Of a DNA stretch of 24,707 bases, positions 1 through 5,865 are shown piece after piece (the stretch's first letter is position 1; each line of letters begins with the position of its first letter). The stretch lies in the IMG/VR virus record IMGVR_UViG_3300032214_000294, positions 1 to 24,707 of that record, one strand, 5' to 3'. This stretch comes from a virus. The position numbers and the translations under genes are program-made. Under the pieces are notes generated by a model. It had not been told where the DNA came from. It saw only the letters and a list, made by a program, of their open reading frames with translations, and searched no databases.

Positions 1-302
1 ACCATAGGCGGAAATTTAGTTGGCATACGCCCTGTTACACCTTTCCATGTAGATACCACAATGCCTTCTTCAGGGTTAGTACCAACCACCATAAAAATAG
101 TGTCATAAGACGCATAAGTTTTGGTTTTACCGCGCCAAACCACAATGTTTTTTTCAAACGGCGGGCGGTACTTCATCAATGGTTCGGTAACGGCATGGCT
201 TCTATCGTCAACATAACCCGACAAATCAAACCATTGCATTTCAGTAGGGTCTAAGCCGCCATAGAAAGCCATTTTTATGGTTTCACGAATTAACGGTGTC
301 AT
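1..302 (-). CDS. Hypothetical protein, 3' end outside the window
   Basis: This leftward reading frame is open from an ATG at 302-300 to the left edge, giving the first 100 residues of a longer protein. It starts MTPLIRETIKMAFYGGLDPT and is rich in aromatic residues and Val/Thr. I see no signal peptide, membrane segment or motif that names a family. The ATG overlaps the TGA of the next gene upstream (299-583) as ATGA, so it is probably translationally coupled as the distal member of the leftward operon. The function is unknown. The unbroken frame and the operon-like overlap support it being real. Confidence 0.6.
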   Translation of the reverse strand, partial: MTPLIRETIKMAFYGGLDPTEMQWFDLSGYVDDRSHAVTEPLMKYRPPFEKNIVVWRGKTKTYASYDTIFMVVGTNPEEGIVVSTWKGVTGRMPTKFPPM

Positions 303-583
303 GCTTGTCCCCTTGCTCGGATCATTTCAGCCAAAATAGATGCTCTTATTGCGGCACTATTTGCTTGCAAGTTTTCATGCTCAAACGCTATTTTCTTGAG
401 TCGCCAAGACTCATCAACGCAAATCTTTGCACACGCCTCACGCTCGGCAGAAGCGACAAGGGCGGCAAAGCGTTCAAGTTCATCAGGCGTAAGAATTACC
501 CAATAGCCATCTTTGGTAAACGGGTCAATGCGGTCATCATCTCCCGCCTCTCGTGCCATGCGAATAATGTCTTCTCTGTTCAT
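299..583 (-). CDS. Small phage hypothetical protein (MNREDIIRMAREAG type)
   Basis: This 94-residue protein begins MNREDIIRMAREAG and contains ELERFAALVASAEREACAKIC followed by a C-terminal SAAIRASILAEMIRARG segment. From general knowledge, this arrangement is common in small early proteins of proteobacterial phages: an N-terminal REDIIRMAREAG, a central ERFAALV.AAEREACA helix and a C-terminal AAIRARG. Their role is not known. It is mostly helical and charged, with no membrane segment. Its ATG overlaps the end of the 580-915 gene by four bases, and its stop overlaps the next gene, so it sits in the middle of a coupled leftward operon. Confidence 0.8.
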   Translation of the reverse strand: MNREDIIRMAREAGDDDRIDPFTKDGYWVILTPDELERFAALVASAEREACAKICVDESWRLKKIAFEHENLQANSAAIRASILAEMIRARGQA

Positions 584-915
584 GTTGTTGCTCTCCCTTC
601 TGCGCGTGCAGTTGCTTCAAGACTTTTCCAAACTTCAATTTTGGCTTCTGCACCTACCATTAACCAACGCAATTTTTCACATTTCAAAACCGCTTGTTCA
701 AGTGCACGCAAATGCGCTTTGTAATCAGGATGTGAATACGCGAAAGTTTCTTTTGCCGACTCTGTTTTTTCACTGGAGGAAGCCATCAGAGACGCTTTAA
801 TTGTTTTACGGTACTCAGTCATGTAAATTACGTTTGCTTTCGCCTGAGCGTATTCTGATGCGTTGTCGCGTATGAAATCCAGTGCCTTAAAGGGGCTGAT
901 GTCTTGTTCTGTCAT
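580..915 (-). CDS. Conserved phage hypothetical protein, 111 aa, helical
   Basis: The protein has the helical segment FAYSHPDYKAHLRALEQAV followed by EKLRWLMVGAEAKIEVWKS. This pattern (aromatic-HPDY, then a charged helix with KLRWLMV.A..KIE.WRS) recurs in small phage proteins found near recombination genes. Its function is unknown. The start at 915 is supported by an AGG-containing Shine-Dalgarno about eight bases upstream on the minus strand. It overlaps its upstream neighbour (887-1093) by 29 bases and its downstream neighbour by four. Most of the length is predicted helix or coiled coil, with no cysteine cluster or membrane span. Confidence 0.75.
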   Translation of the reverse strand: MTEQDISPFKALDFIRDNASEYAQAKANVIYMTEYRKTIKASLMASSSEKTESAKETFAYSHPDYKAHLRALEQAVLKCEKLRWLMVGAEAKIEVWKSLEATARAEGRATT

Positions 916-1093
916 GATTCGTTACCTGTTGTTGAATGATTGCGTTGTAATATTGTTTTGGCATAGGTGCTTTTTTATCTAACAAAGTGCGAAACCATTC
1001 AGCCCCGCCTAGTTGATTAAAAATAATCCATTGTCTGTCTGACATTCGAATTTGTCTGCCAATAAGTTTTTCGGGTGGTTTTGGTCTTGGCAT
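887..1093 (-). CDS. Hypothetical basic protein, 68 aa
   Basis: This short basic protein starts MPRPKPPEKLIGRQIRMSDR. The middle, RQIRMSDRQWIIFNQLGGAEWFRTLLDKK, has the look of a small ribbon-helix-helix or degenerate helix-turn-helix protein (a polar strand followed by WxxFxxLGGAxWFRxLL). I cannot assign a family with confidence. It starts immediately after the TAA of the 1094-1309 gene, with GAGTTG as a weak ribosome-binding site. Its 3' end overlaps the start of 580-915 by 29 bases. A DNA-binding role is only a guess from composition and the RHH-like pattern. Confidence 0.6.
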   Translation of the reverse strand: MPRPKPPEKLIGRQIRMSDRQWIIFNQLGGAEWFRTLLDKKAPMPKQYYNAIIQQQVTNHDRTRHQPL

Positions 1094-1309
1094 TTACAAC
1101 TCTTGCACTGTGACGCGGTACTGTTTGCCTTGCATGTCCAAAACGTCAATAGTTTTGGTTGTTGAACAAAACTCGCCAAATTCGCCAAGGTCAAATTGAA
1201 TCTTGCCAACTTGGTCAAGCAAGTGCTCGCTGTCTTTGTTTAACAGCGAGTGTTGTATGACAGTGGCGATGTAATCGCAGTAGGCCAGTTTTAATACTTT
1301 ACTCATCAT
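1094..1309 (-). CDS. Hypothetical protein, 71 aa
   Basis: This small acidic protein begins MMSKVLKLAYCDYIATVIQH and ends TIDVLDMQGKQYRVTVQEL. The C-terminal half looks like a short beta-hairpin. Two consecutive ATG codons (1309-1307 and 1306-1304) could start it. GGAAATC just upstream fits the second slightly better, and the first overlaps the TGA of the DUF1376 gene. No recognised family, membrane span or cofactor motif is visible. Its place between a replication-type gene and other small early genes suggests an early accessory role, but nothing more can be said. Confidence 0.65.
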   Translation of the reverse strand: MMSKVLKLAYCDYIATVIQHSLLNKDSEHLLDQVGKIQFDLGEFGEFCSTTKTIDVLDMQGKQYRVTVQEL

Positions 1310-2076
1310 GATTTCCTTTTTAAAGATGCCAGCATTTCACGCTCGGCTTGGGTTGGTGGTCGGGTTGTTTTCTCGTCTGCTTTAATTTTGGCTAATGCCG
1401 CATCAGGCTCATTTGACGCAGGAACTGTAAGCCTAACAATGTCGTAAGGATTAGGTTTTGCCGCCTTACTGTTGCGTACCCAATTGCGCCATGTTGCCGC
1501 CCAATCAAGTTTTACGCCTTTTTGCCCTGCCTGTGCAATCCAGTAATCTCTGAACTGCTCTGCTGTCTGCCTGATATTCAGGTCGGGTCGTTCTGTTTGT
1601 GCCCACTCGCCCCATGGCTTTGGCAAAAACCAATCTTGGGCGAGGCGTGAGCCGCGCTGTGCCTTTTCTTTAATTGGTTTATGGTTAATGGTTAGTGGTT
1701 CTTGGTTAGGGTTATTTTGGCTTTCATTTTGTAACCCAGAAATAACCGACTGGGTTTTCTTTGGCCTACCACCTAGCCTTCCATTGTTTTTATTTTTCTC
1801 TACTTGCTGAGCGTAGTCTTTAATTTCTACTTCAATGCGCTTGTGTGTGTATCCTGTTTTGCCTAAAACAAAAAAATCTGACAATACATTTTGAAGAAAT
1901 GTAACCTCATCAGAACCCAAACGTAACCGTCTGATAACCACTTGGTTTTCCTCTGGAATTGGTTGTTCATCAAGGTAATACCAATCAATTAACTGGCGAT
2001 AAATGCCATGTTCAATAGTTGATAAATGACCGGTATCCTTACGATAATCCGCAATGTTAAATTTGTAATAGTGCAT
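1306..2076 (-). CDS. DUF1376 (YdaU-type) phage replication protein
   Basis: The N-terminal ~100 residues, from MHYYKFNIADYRKDTGHL through HGIYRQLIDWYYLDEQPIP, match the DUF1376/YdaU domain, a winged-helix-like module of phage replication genes. A linker with NNGRLGGRPKK follows. The C-terminal block DWFLPKPWGEWAQ...FRDYWIAQ...KLDWAATWRNWVRN is typical of phage replisome-organiser/DnaT-like proteins. The role is probably initiation or helicase-loader recruitment, inferred from family context. The frame is open upstream to 2169, but I start it at the ATG at 2076: the extra residues are low-complexity, homology begins at MHYYKFN, and GAGG lies about eight bases upstream. A 144-base non-coding gap separates it from rusA. 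Confidence 0.85.
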   Translation of the reverse strand: MHYYKFNIADYRKDTGHLSTIEHGIYRQLIDWYYLDEQPIPEENQVVIRRLRLGSDEVTFLQNVLSDFFVLGKTGYTHKRIEVEIKDYAQQVEKNKNNGRLGGRPKKTQSVISGLQNESQNNPNQEPLTINHKPIKEKAQRGSRLAQDWFLPKPWGEWAQTERPDLNIRQTAEQFRDYWIAQAGQKGVKLDWAATWRNWVRNSKAAKPNPYDIVRLTVPASNEPDAALAKIKADEKTTRPPTQAEREMLASLKRKS

Positions 2077-2134
2077 TAAGCATCCTCGCAAACCTCCAAA
2101 AAAGAAACAACGGCAGGTGGGAGGTACACTTTTC

Positions 2135-2156
2135 GGTTGGGGAGCAACTCCCAACC
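2135..2156. other. Hairpin in the gap between rusA and the DUF1376 gene
   Basis: The segment GGTTGGGGAG-CAA-CTCCCAACC folds into a nine-base-pair stem with one bulged G and a three-base loop. It lies in the 144-base leader between rusA and the DUF1376 gene (2077-2220). No T-run follows on either strand, so it does not look like an intrinsic terminator. In a leftward transcript it sits about 60 bases upstream of the DUF1376 start codon. It may be a processing or leader structure; its function is unknown. Confidence 0.4.
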
Positions 2157-2220
2157 TAGCCGGTTTCAAACCATTCTATAGTGTTTTTAAATGGTTGCAC
2201 AATAATTTTGCACAAATGTA

Positions 2221-2583
2221 TTATACCGCAATTTTTTCAATACTTACAACAGCCGCGCCCCATTTAATTACTTTTTCACGGGTAACGTGCAACACATCAA
2301 TTTGTCCGTCATCGGTAAAAATGCCGCACTGACATAAGGCATCAAGTGTAGATTTGACCACGTTATCTATGTCTCGAATTCTGCGGTCAGGCGGGTACAG
2401 TTCAATCGTTACTTTTAACCGAGCATCGCCTAATGGTTCAAAGCCACTGCGCAAATAAACGTTGTTGACCATATCTTTAAAGGTTTTAGCCTTTGAAGTT
2501 AGATACCTATGCGAACCTCGAAAACCCCAGTAGGTGTTAACGCTAGGTGGAAAGGGAATTGTTATTTGAAAATTATTTGTCAT
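2221..2583 (-). CDS. rusA: RusA-family Holliday junction resolvase
   Basis: This 120-residue protein equals the length of E. coli RusA. It shows the family's N-terminal PFPPSVNTYW loop (residues 10-19) and the catalytic block RDIDNVVKSTLDAL...IFTDDGQID. Asp71, Asp73 and Asp91 correspond to the three essential Mg2+-binding aspartates of RusA (D70, D72, D91), and Lys77 to the catalytic K76. RusA dimers cut four-way junctions made during recombination or replication, which helps produce packageable DNA. It is the first gene of the leftward operon. No clear Shine-Dalgarno precedes the ATG, so translation may be weak or start from a very short leader. Confidence 0.95.
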   Translation of the reverse strand: MTNNFQITIPFPPSVNTYWGFRGSHRYLTSKAKTFKDMVNNVYLRSGFEPLGDARLKVTIELYPPDRRIRDIDNVVKSTLDALCQCGIFTDDGQIDVLHVTREKVIKWGAAVVSIEKIAV

Positions 2584-2607
2584 ACATTGTGTTTTTGTGT
2601 TTATAAT
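2577..2607 (+). promoter_or_regulatory. Sigma70-type rightward promoter in the divergent control region
   Basis: A consensus -10 box TATAAT lies at 2602-2607, preceded by TTGTCA at 2577-2582 (five of six matches to TTGACA). The 19-base spacing is longer than ideal. The predicted start near 2613 would drive the recombination genes from 2651. On the other strand TATTAT (2603-2608) could serve as a -10 for rusA, but no good -35 is spaced for it. The -35 overlaps the rusA start codon, so the two directions may interfere. Confidence 0.55.
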
Positions 2608-2613
2608 ACTATC

Positions 2614-2628
2614 AGCACAATTGGTGCT
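2614..2628. promoter_or_regulatory. Palindromic operator candidate between divergent genes
   Basis: AGCAC-AATTG-GTGCT is a perfect five-base inverted repeat around a nearly symmetric AATTG centre. It sits at the predicted transcription start, seven bases after the TATAAT box and upstream of both rusA and the rightward operon. The position fits a repressor or activator site controlling one or both directions. No regulator gene can be matched to it from the sequence alone. Confidence 0.4.
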
Positions 2629-2650
2629 ATGTTCAAAAAAGGGAGTAAGT

Positions 2651-2956
2651 ATGAGAGATTTTGGCAGAGATTACGACAAGTGGCTAGATGAGAATGACGA
2701 AGCAACGTCAGACTACTACTACGAATTTCAAAACGCACGTGAGTATTTTCTAGACCACGAATGCAACCCCCACGACTTTGATGTGTTTATGGATACTCTG
2801 TTGGAGTGTGAAATAAACGATGACGACCTCAAGGCGGCAATCGCTTTGGGCGACAGTGGCTATGAACAACTTGGCAAGGTAATTTGGACTGCCGTTTATA
2901 ACCACTGCGACTGGAAAGCCAAAATATTGGCTACAGAAAAATGTAAAAAACTTTAA
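2651..2956 (+). CDS. Hypothetical acidic protein, 101 aa
   Basis: This protein is strongly acidic, beginning MRDFGRDYDKWLDENDEATS and continuing with DYYYEFQNAREYFLDHECNP. It has many Asp/Glu and aromatic residues, no membrane span and no obvious catalytic motif. The frame extends upstream to 2597, but the ATG at 2651 has a GGGAG Shine-Dalgarno six to ten bases before it and begins the charged, protein-like sequence, so I use it. It is the first gene of the rightward recombination operon, seven bases before the annealing protein gene. The acidity recalls DNA-mimic or inhibitor proteins of early phage regions, but this is speculation. Confidence 0.75.
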   Translation: MRDFGRDYDKWLDENDEATSDYYYEFQNAREYFLDHECNPHDFDVFMDTLLECEINDDDLKAAIALGDSGYEQLGKVIWTAVYNHCDWKAKILATEKCKKL

Positions 2957-2962
2957 GGAATC

Positions 2963-3526
2963 ATGATGACTAAAACATTTAATGAGTTACGCACAATCAA
3001 TGTTAATCAGCACATTGAAAAAAAAGGCAACCTATCATATCTATCGTGGGCGTGGGCAGTTGACTATTTATTGCAAGAAGACCCAACCGCGCATTGGGGA
3101 TTTCATGAGCCAAGTTATTTTGGCGAAACAGTCATGGTGTCTTGCACAGTAGAGGCTATGGGCAAATCCATGTATATGCACTTGCCTGTGATGGATAACA
3201 AAAACAACGCAATCAAAAATCCCGATTCGCGCAAAATTTCAGACGCAATGATGCGCTGTTTAGCCAAGTGCATTGCTACCTTTGGAATTGGGTTATATGT
3301 GTATGCGGGTGAAGATGTCCCGTCTGTTGATATGCCCGAGGAGGAGGCTATCGATGTTGAGGAAATGATTGACGCAATCATGGCATCGCCATCGCTTGAG
3401 CAACTGCGTGAAATTTACTTTGCAACAGTTAAATCTGCACGAGGCAATCAAGACACGATGAAGCAGTTGGAAGCCGCTAAGGATGCACGCAAAAACCAAC
3501 TGACCGAAGGTGCTGACAATGAATAA
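2963..3526 (+). CDS. Single-strand annealing protein, DUF1071 (Sak3-like) family
   Basis: The sequence from [20 protein letters not shown] through [20 protein letters not shown], then the strand-rich [22 protein letters not shown] and [21 protein letters not shown], matches the DUF1071 family of phage recombinases, which anneal complementary single strands. The 187-residue length is near the usual. The last ~60 residues are charged and helical and probably mediate oligomer or partner contacts. Two adjacent ATGs follow a GGAATC site. Together with the YqaJ exonuclease and SSB downstream it makes a Red-like recombination set. The 3' end overlaps the next gene by eight bases. Confidence 0.88.
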   Translation: MMTKTFNELRTINVNQHIEKKGNLSYLSWAWAVDYLLQEDPTAHWGFHEPSYFGETVMVSCTVEAMGKSMYMHLPVMDNKNNAIKNPDSRKISDAMMRCLAKCIATFGIGLYVYAGEDVPSVDMPEEEAIDVEEMIDAIMASPSLEQLREIYFATVKSARGNQDTMKQLEAAKDARKNQLTEGADNE

Positions 3527-3893
3527 AGAAGAACTACTAGACCAGTTTGCAATTGAAGCAATGAAGGCAATCCAACATCAAGAAGGCATGGTGAGTGTGC
3601 ATAACGTAGCGATACGTGCCTATGGAATTGCAGAAAAAATGCTGGAGTGCAAACAAATTATTTTAGACAGTTGGGAATTAAAAGATGCAATTTCAGAAGA
3701 TGGCATTGAAAGGCTTGAATTAACTGTGCGGTCTGAGCGTTGTTTAAAAGCAGAAGGAATTTACACCATAACGCAGTTACTTGGATGCACCGAAATACGC
3801 TTGCTTAAAACTCCCAACTTGGGTAGAAAAAGTATCAAAGAAATTATTGAGCAATTAGATGCCCGTGGTTTAAAGTTAAGGGAACGAGTATGA
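3519..3893 (+). CDS. Small phage protein with RNA polymerase alpha-CTD-like domain
   Basis: Residues 64-124 closely resemble the C-terminal domain of bacterial Rpo[21 protein letters not shown], then [19 protein letters not shown] and a final [10 protein letters not shown]. By alignment to E. coli RpoA, the DNA-contact residues Arg265, Cys269, Lys271, Gly296, Lys298 and Ser299 are kept as Arg71, Cys75, Lys77, Gly102, Lys104 and Ser105; Asn268 is replaced by Arg74. The N-terminal ~50 residues (AMKAIQH...[12 protein letters not shown]) resemble a common small phage protein. Likely roles are binding UP-element or minor-groove DNA, or contacting host sigma or activators. The ATG at 3519 has GAAGG upstream; an upstream GTG in frame is less likely. 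Confidence 0.85.
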   Translation: MNKEELLDQFAIEAMKAIQHQEGMVSVHNVAIRAYGIAEKMLECKQIILDSWELKDAISEDGIERLELTVRSERCLKAEGIYTITQLLGCTEIRLLKTPNLGRKSIKEIIEQLDARGLKLRERV

Positions 3894-4516
3894 ATCAGCC
3901 GTATATAAACATCGAGCAAGGTTCAGACGAGTGGAAAACCGCACGTCTTGGTCATGTGACAGCAAGTAATATGGCAGACGTTATGTCCAAAGGCAAAGGG
4001 TCTAGCGAGGCCGTAGGGCGTTACAAATACAAGGTGCGACTGGTAGCAGAGCGACTGACGCAAACGGCTGGTGAATCGTATTCCAATGCCGCGATGGAAT
4101 GGGGTGTTGAGCAAGAACAGTTTGCCTGTATTGCATACGAATCCATTTTGGAGACTTTTATTGATAAAACAGGCTTTTGGTTGCACCCAACAATCCAATG
4201 GCTCGGTGTATCGCCCGACCGCTTGGTAGGTACAGATGGCCTTATTGAGGTCAAGTGTCCAAATACGACCACGCACCTTAATTATTTGTTTGAAAATAAA
4301 ATCCCTACGGACTATTACAAGCAAATTCAATGTCAATTATGGGTTACAGGTCGCCAGTGGTGCGACTTTGTATCCTATGACCCACGACTGCCAAAACGTA
4401 ATCAACTTTTGATTATTAGGACAGGACGAGACGAAAGTCTTATTAAGGAGATGGAAGCCGAGACCTTGCAATTCTTGTCTGAAGTCAATCAGTTAATCAT
4501 CAAACTCGAAGGATAA
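3890..4516 (+). CDS. YqaJ / lambda-exonuclease family recombinase nuclease
   Basis: The N-terminal [20 protein letters not shown] is the hallmark of the YqaJ/lambda exonuclease family. The PD-(D/E)XK active site is visible as SPD110, then E120-V-K122, with the same spacing as lambda exonuclease D119/E129/K131. The later [13 protein letters not shown] matches the conserved Q-rich helix. The enzyme degrades one strand from double-strand ends 5' to 3', leaving the 3' strand for the DUF1071 annealing protein. It is 208 residues long, close to lambda exo (226). It overlaps the alpha-CTD gene by four bases (ATGA) and is followed three bases later by ssb. Confidence 0.95.
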   Translation: MNQPYINIEQGSDEWKTARLGHVTASNMADVMSKGKGSSEAVGRYKYKVRLVAERLTQTAGESYSNAAMEWGVEQEQFACIAYESILETFIDKTGFWLHPTIQWLGVSPDRLVGTDGLIEVKCPNTTTHLNYLFENKIPTDYYKQIQCQLWVTGRQWCDFVSYDPRLPKRNQLLIIRTGRDESLIKEMEAETLQFLSEVNQLIIKLEG

Positions 4517-4519
4517 ATC

Positions 4520-4915
4520 ATGGCAGTCAATAAATTTATAGGCATCGGCAACTTAGGCAAAGACCCTGAGATGCGTTTTATGCCTGATGGCAAGGCAGTA
4601 ACCAATTTCAGTATTGCTATCAGTGAAAAGTACAAAGACAAATCGGGCGAGTCCAAGGAAGTCACAGAATGGGTCAATGTGGCGTATTTTGGCAAACTGG
4701 CTGAGATAGCGGGCGAGTACCTTAAAAAAGGCTCTAAGGTCTATGTCGAAGGCAAAATGAAAACGGAAAAGTACTCCAAGGATGGTGTTGACCGCTACAC
4801 GACCAAAATCATTGGCGAGAAAATGGAAATGCTATCCAGTAAAGGCGACACCGCTGATACGCCAAAGGCAAAGCCTGTAGAAACATTTGAAATGGATGAT
4901 GAAATTCCGTTTTAA
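4520..4915 (+). CDS. ssb: Single-stranded DNA-binding protein
   Basis: An OB-fold SSB of 131 residues. The start [20 protein letters not shown], the strand ATNFSIAIS-like segment ([13 protein letters not shown]), [20 protein letters not shown] and [16 protein letters not shown] are all classic SSB blocks. A short disordered linker leads to the acidic tip MDDEIPF, which in bacterial SSBs recruits replication and repair partners. The linker is shorter than in E. coli SSB (178 residues), as is common for phage SSBs. AAGGA lies upstream of the ATG. It is the last gene of the recombination operon and is followed by a strong terminator. Confidence 0.97.
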   Translation: MAVNKFIGIGNLGKDPEMRFMPDGKAVTNFSIAISEKYKDKSGESKEVTEWVNVAYFGKLAEIAGEYLKKGSKVYVEGKMKTEKYSKDGVDRYTTKIIGEKMEMLSSKGDTADTPKAKPVETFEMDDEIPF

Positions 4916-4932
4916 ATCAGGCAGAATGTAAT

Positions 4933-4956
4933 TGAGCGCAGTTGCCACGGTGCTCA
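4933..4956. other. Hairpin preceding the ssb terminator
   Basis: TGAGCGC (4933-4939) pairs with GTGCTCA (4950-4956) around a ten-base loop, with one G-T pair. It lies just downstream of ssb and nine bases before the terminator stem. It may protect the 3' end of the message or help fold the terminator region; no T-run follows, so on its own it is not a terminator. Confidence 0.35.
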
Positions 4957-4964
4957 TTACTCAC

Positions 4965-4998
4965 AAGGGGGATATCGAAAGATGTCTCCCTTTTTTTT
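4965..4998 (+). terminator. Intrinsic terminator after ssb
   Basis: GGGGGATATC pairs with GATGTCTCCC over ten base pairs (two G-T wobbles), closed by a GAAA tetraloop of the stable GNRA class, and followed directly by eight T. This is a textbook rho-independent terminator ending the 2651-4915 recombination operon. Confidence 0.92.
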
Positions 4999-5059
4999 CG
5001 CTATAGAAAGTCATGTAACCCCATCGCGCACCGGCATTACCAGTTTTAACCCGAGTGCT

Positions 5060-5101
5060 CCACAAAATCCCACAAAAAACCACAAAAAAACAAAATTTGT
5101 T
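5060..5101. repeat. Three phased CCACAAAA repeats (curved-DNA element, origin candidate)
   Basis: CCACAAAA occurs at 5060, 5070 and 5080, exactly ten bases apart, so the A-runs (5064-5067, 5074-5079, 5084-5090) fall in phase with the helix. Phased A-tracts bend DNA. They run into an inverted repeat, AACAAA-A-TTTGTT, at 5089-5101. The region lies in the 361-base gene-free stretch 4916-5276. It is followed by a very AT-rich block (about 5155-5203) with the palindrome ATTTGCAAAT at 5181-5190. This could be a replication origin or an upstream activating sequence for the 5205-5232 promoter. Confidence 0.45.
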
Positions 5102-5204
5102 GGTCTTTGTGATGAACCATAGACAGTGCTTCTGTTTCTGAAAACCCCTGTATTCAATTTAAGATTATTTTTTTAAAATTATTTGCAAATATTTGTTGCA
5201 AAGT

Positions 5205-5232
5205 ATGACAAACGCACAAATCCTACTATAAT
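5205..5232 (+). promoter_or_regulatory. Sigma70-type promoter for the 5277-6834 genes
   Basis: ATGACA (5205-5210, five of six matches to TTGACA) and a perfect TATAAT (5227-5232) are separated by 16 bases. The AT-rich block and phased A-tracts upstream could act as UP-like enhancers. Predicted transcription would start near 5239, inside the inverted repeat at 5238-5255, about 40 bases before the first start codon. Confidence 0.7.
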
Positions 5233-5237
5233 ACTTC

Positions 5238-5255
5238 TATGGCAACATCGCCATA
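5238..5255. promoter_or_regulatory. Inverted repeat at the predicted transcription start
   Basis: TATGGC-AACATC-GCCATA is a perfect six-base inverted repeat beginning six bases after the -10 box. It could be an operator or a 5' leader hairpin. Its position relative to the -10 mirrors that of the palindrome at 2614-2628, although the sequences differ. Confidence 0.4.
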
Positions 5256-5276
5256 CTGTGAAAAAAGGAATTAATC

Positions 5277-5477
5277 ATGCGTAAACAAATCAAAATTACA
5301 GAGGTTTTTCTCAAGCCCGAATACTTCAATCCTGTTTTAAATTGCACAGTGTCCGGTGCGTGGACAGCCGTTTTTAGCAACGGTTTTGAAGTTGCTATCT
5401 GCCGCGAATGGGAAGCATCAACAGCCGAGGATGCTCAAGCCTATTACGAAATGCACCACGAAGGAGCAACAGCATGA
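5277..5477 (+). CDS. Hypothetical protein, 66 aa
   Basis: This small protein starts MRKQIKITEVFLKPEYFNPV and contains WTAVFSNGFEVAICREWEAS and AEDAQAYYEMHHE. The pattern of a short beta-sheet (W.AVF.NGFEV) followed by an acidic helix is plausible for a folded small protein, but I know no family for it. AAAAAAGGAATTA upstream provides an AGGA Shine-Dalgarno. It is the first gene after the 5205-5232 promoter, and its stop overlaps the next start as ATGA. Confidence 0.75.
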   Translation: MRKQIKITEVFLKPEYFNPVLNCTVSGAWTAVFSNGFEVAICREWEASTAEDAQAYYEMHHEGATA

Positions 5478-5677
5478 AAGTAGAATTTACAAGGCATGGC
5501 GGTGCTTATGACCGCGGTTCAGCCGATAAATATTATGGTCGCGCTTTTGCACCACACTATTACAAGGGCGATACCATGCAATCTAAATTGGTTACAAAGT
5601 TAAATTCAGAGGAATTAGCCGCTTATACACAGGGCTACAAAGAACAAACAGACCAAAAGGACTATGGTTCATTATGA
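5474..5677 (+). CDS. Conserved phage hypothetical protein (FTRHGGxYDRGSADxYYGR type)
   Basis: This 67-residue protein has VEFTRHGGAYDRGSADKYYG, continuing RAFAPHYYKGDT, then TKLNSEELAAYTQGYKEQ and a final KDYG. It matches a small, widely seen phage/proteobacterial protein with the signature HGGPYDRGSAD.YYGR..PHY..G, usually ending G....KDW/Y. Its biochemical role is unknown. The ATG at 5474 overlaps the TGA of the previous gene; an upstream in-frame start at 5408 lies inside the neighbour and lacks family similarity, so I reject it. The 3' end overlaps the next small gene by four bases. Confidence 0.85.
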   Translation: MKVEFTRHGGAYDRGSADKYYGRAFAPHYYKGDTMQSKLVTKLNSEELAAYTQGYKEQTDQKDYGSL

Positions 5678-5844
5678 AATTCATTAAACAACTTGCAGTT
5701 TGGGTTTTACAGGGACTTGTCGGTTTGGCGTTTGTATTAGGCGGCGCATTGTTCTTGATTGAATATATGGCCGGATGTGGCGAAAACTACATCGATTCCA
5801 AGGGTATCAGTCACCCTAATCCGTGTTTTTTTATTAACCGTTAA
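5674..5844 (+). CDS. Small single-pass membrane protein, 56 aa
   Basis: The gene runs from an ATG overlapping the previous stop (ATGA) to TAA at 5842-5844. The product starts MKFIKQLAVWVLQGLVGLAF, continues VLGGALFLIEYM and ends AGCGENYIDSKG...CFFINR. Residues 7-29 form one hydrophobic helix with a positive N-terminus, so it is probably an inner-membrane protein with the C-terminus outside, or a small secreted or lipoprotein-like peptide (no lipobox). It has two cysteines in the tail. The function is unknown; small membrane proteins in this place are often superinfection-exclusion or accessory factors, but nothing here shows that. Confidence 0.65.
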   Translation: MKFIKQLAVWVLQGLVGLAFVLGGALFLIEYMAGCGENYIDSKGISHPNPCFFINR

Positions 5845-5865
5845 TCATTCAAAAGGAAATTTATC

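Noticed and set aside
296-800. Rightward reading frames of 142 and 95 codons over the left operon
   Set aside because: They lie opposite well-supported, coupled leftward genes (299-583 and 580-915), lack ribosome sites and read as unordered sequence.
2117-2332. Rightward 71-codon frame across the rusA/DUF1376 gap
   Set aside because: It runs antisense over the end of rusA, has no ribosome site and contains the hairpin; no protein-like features.
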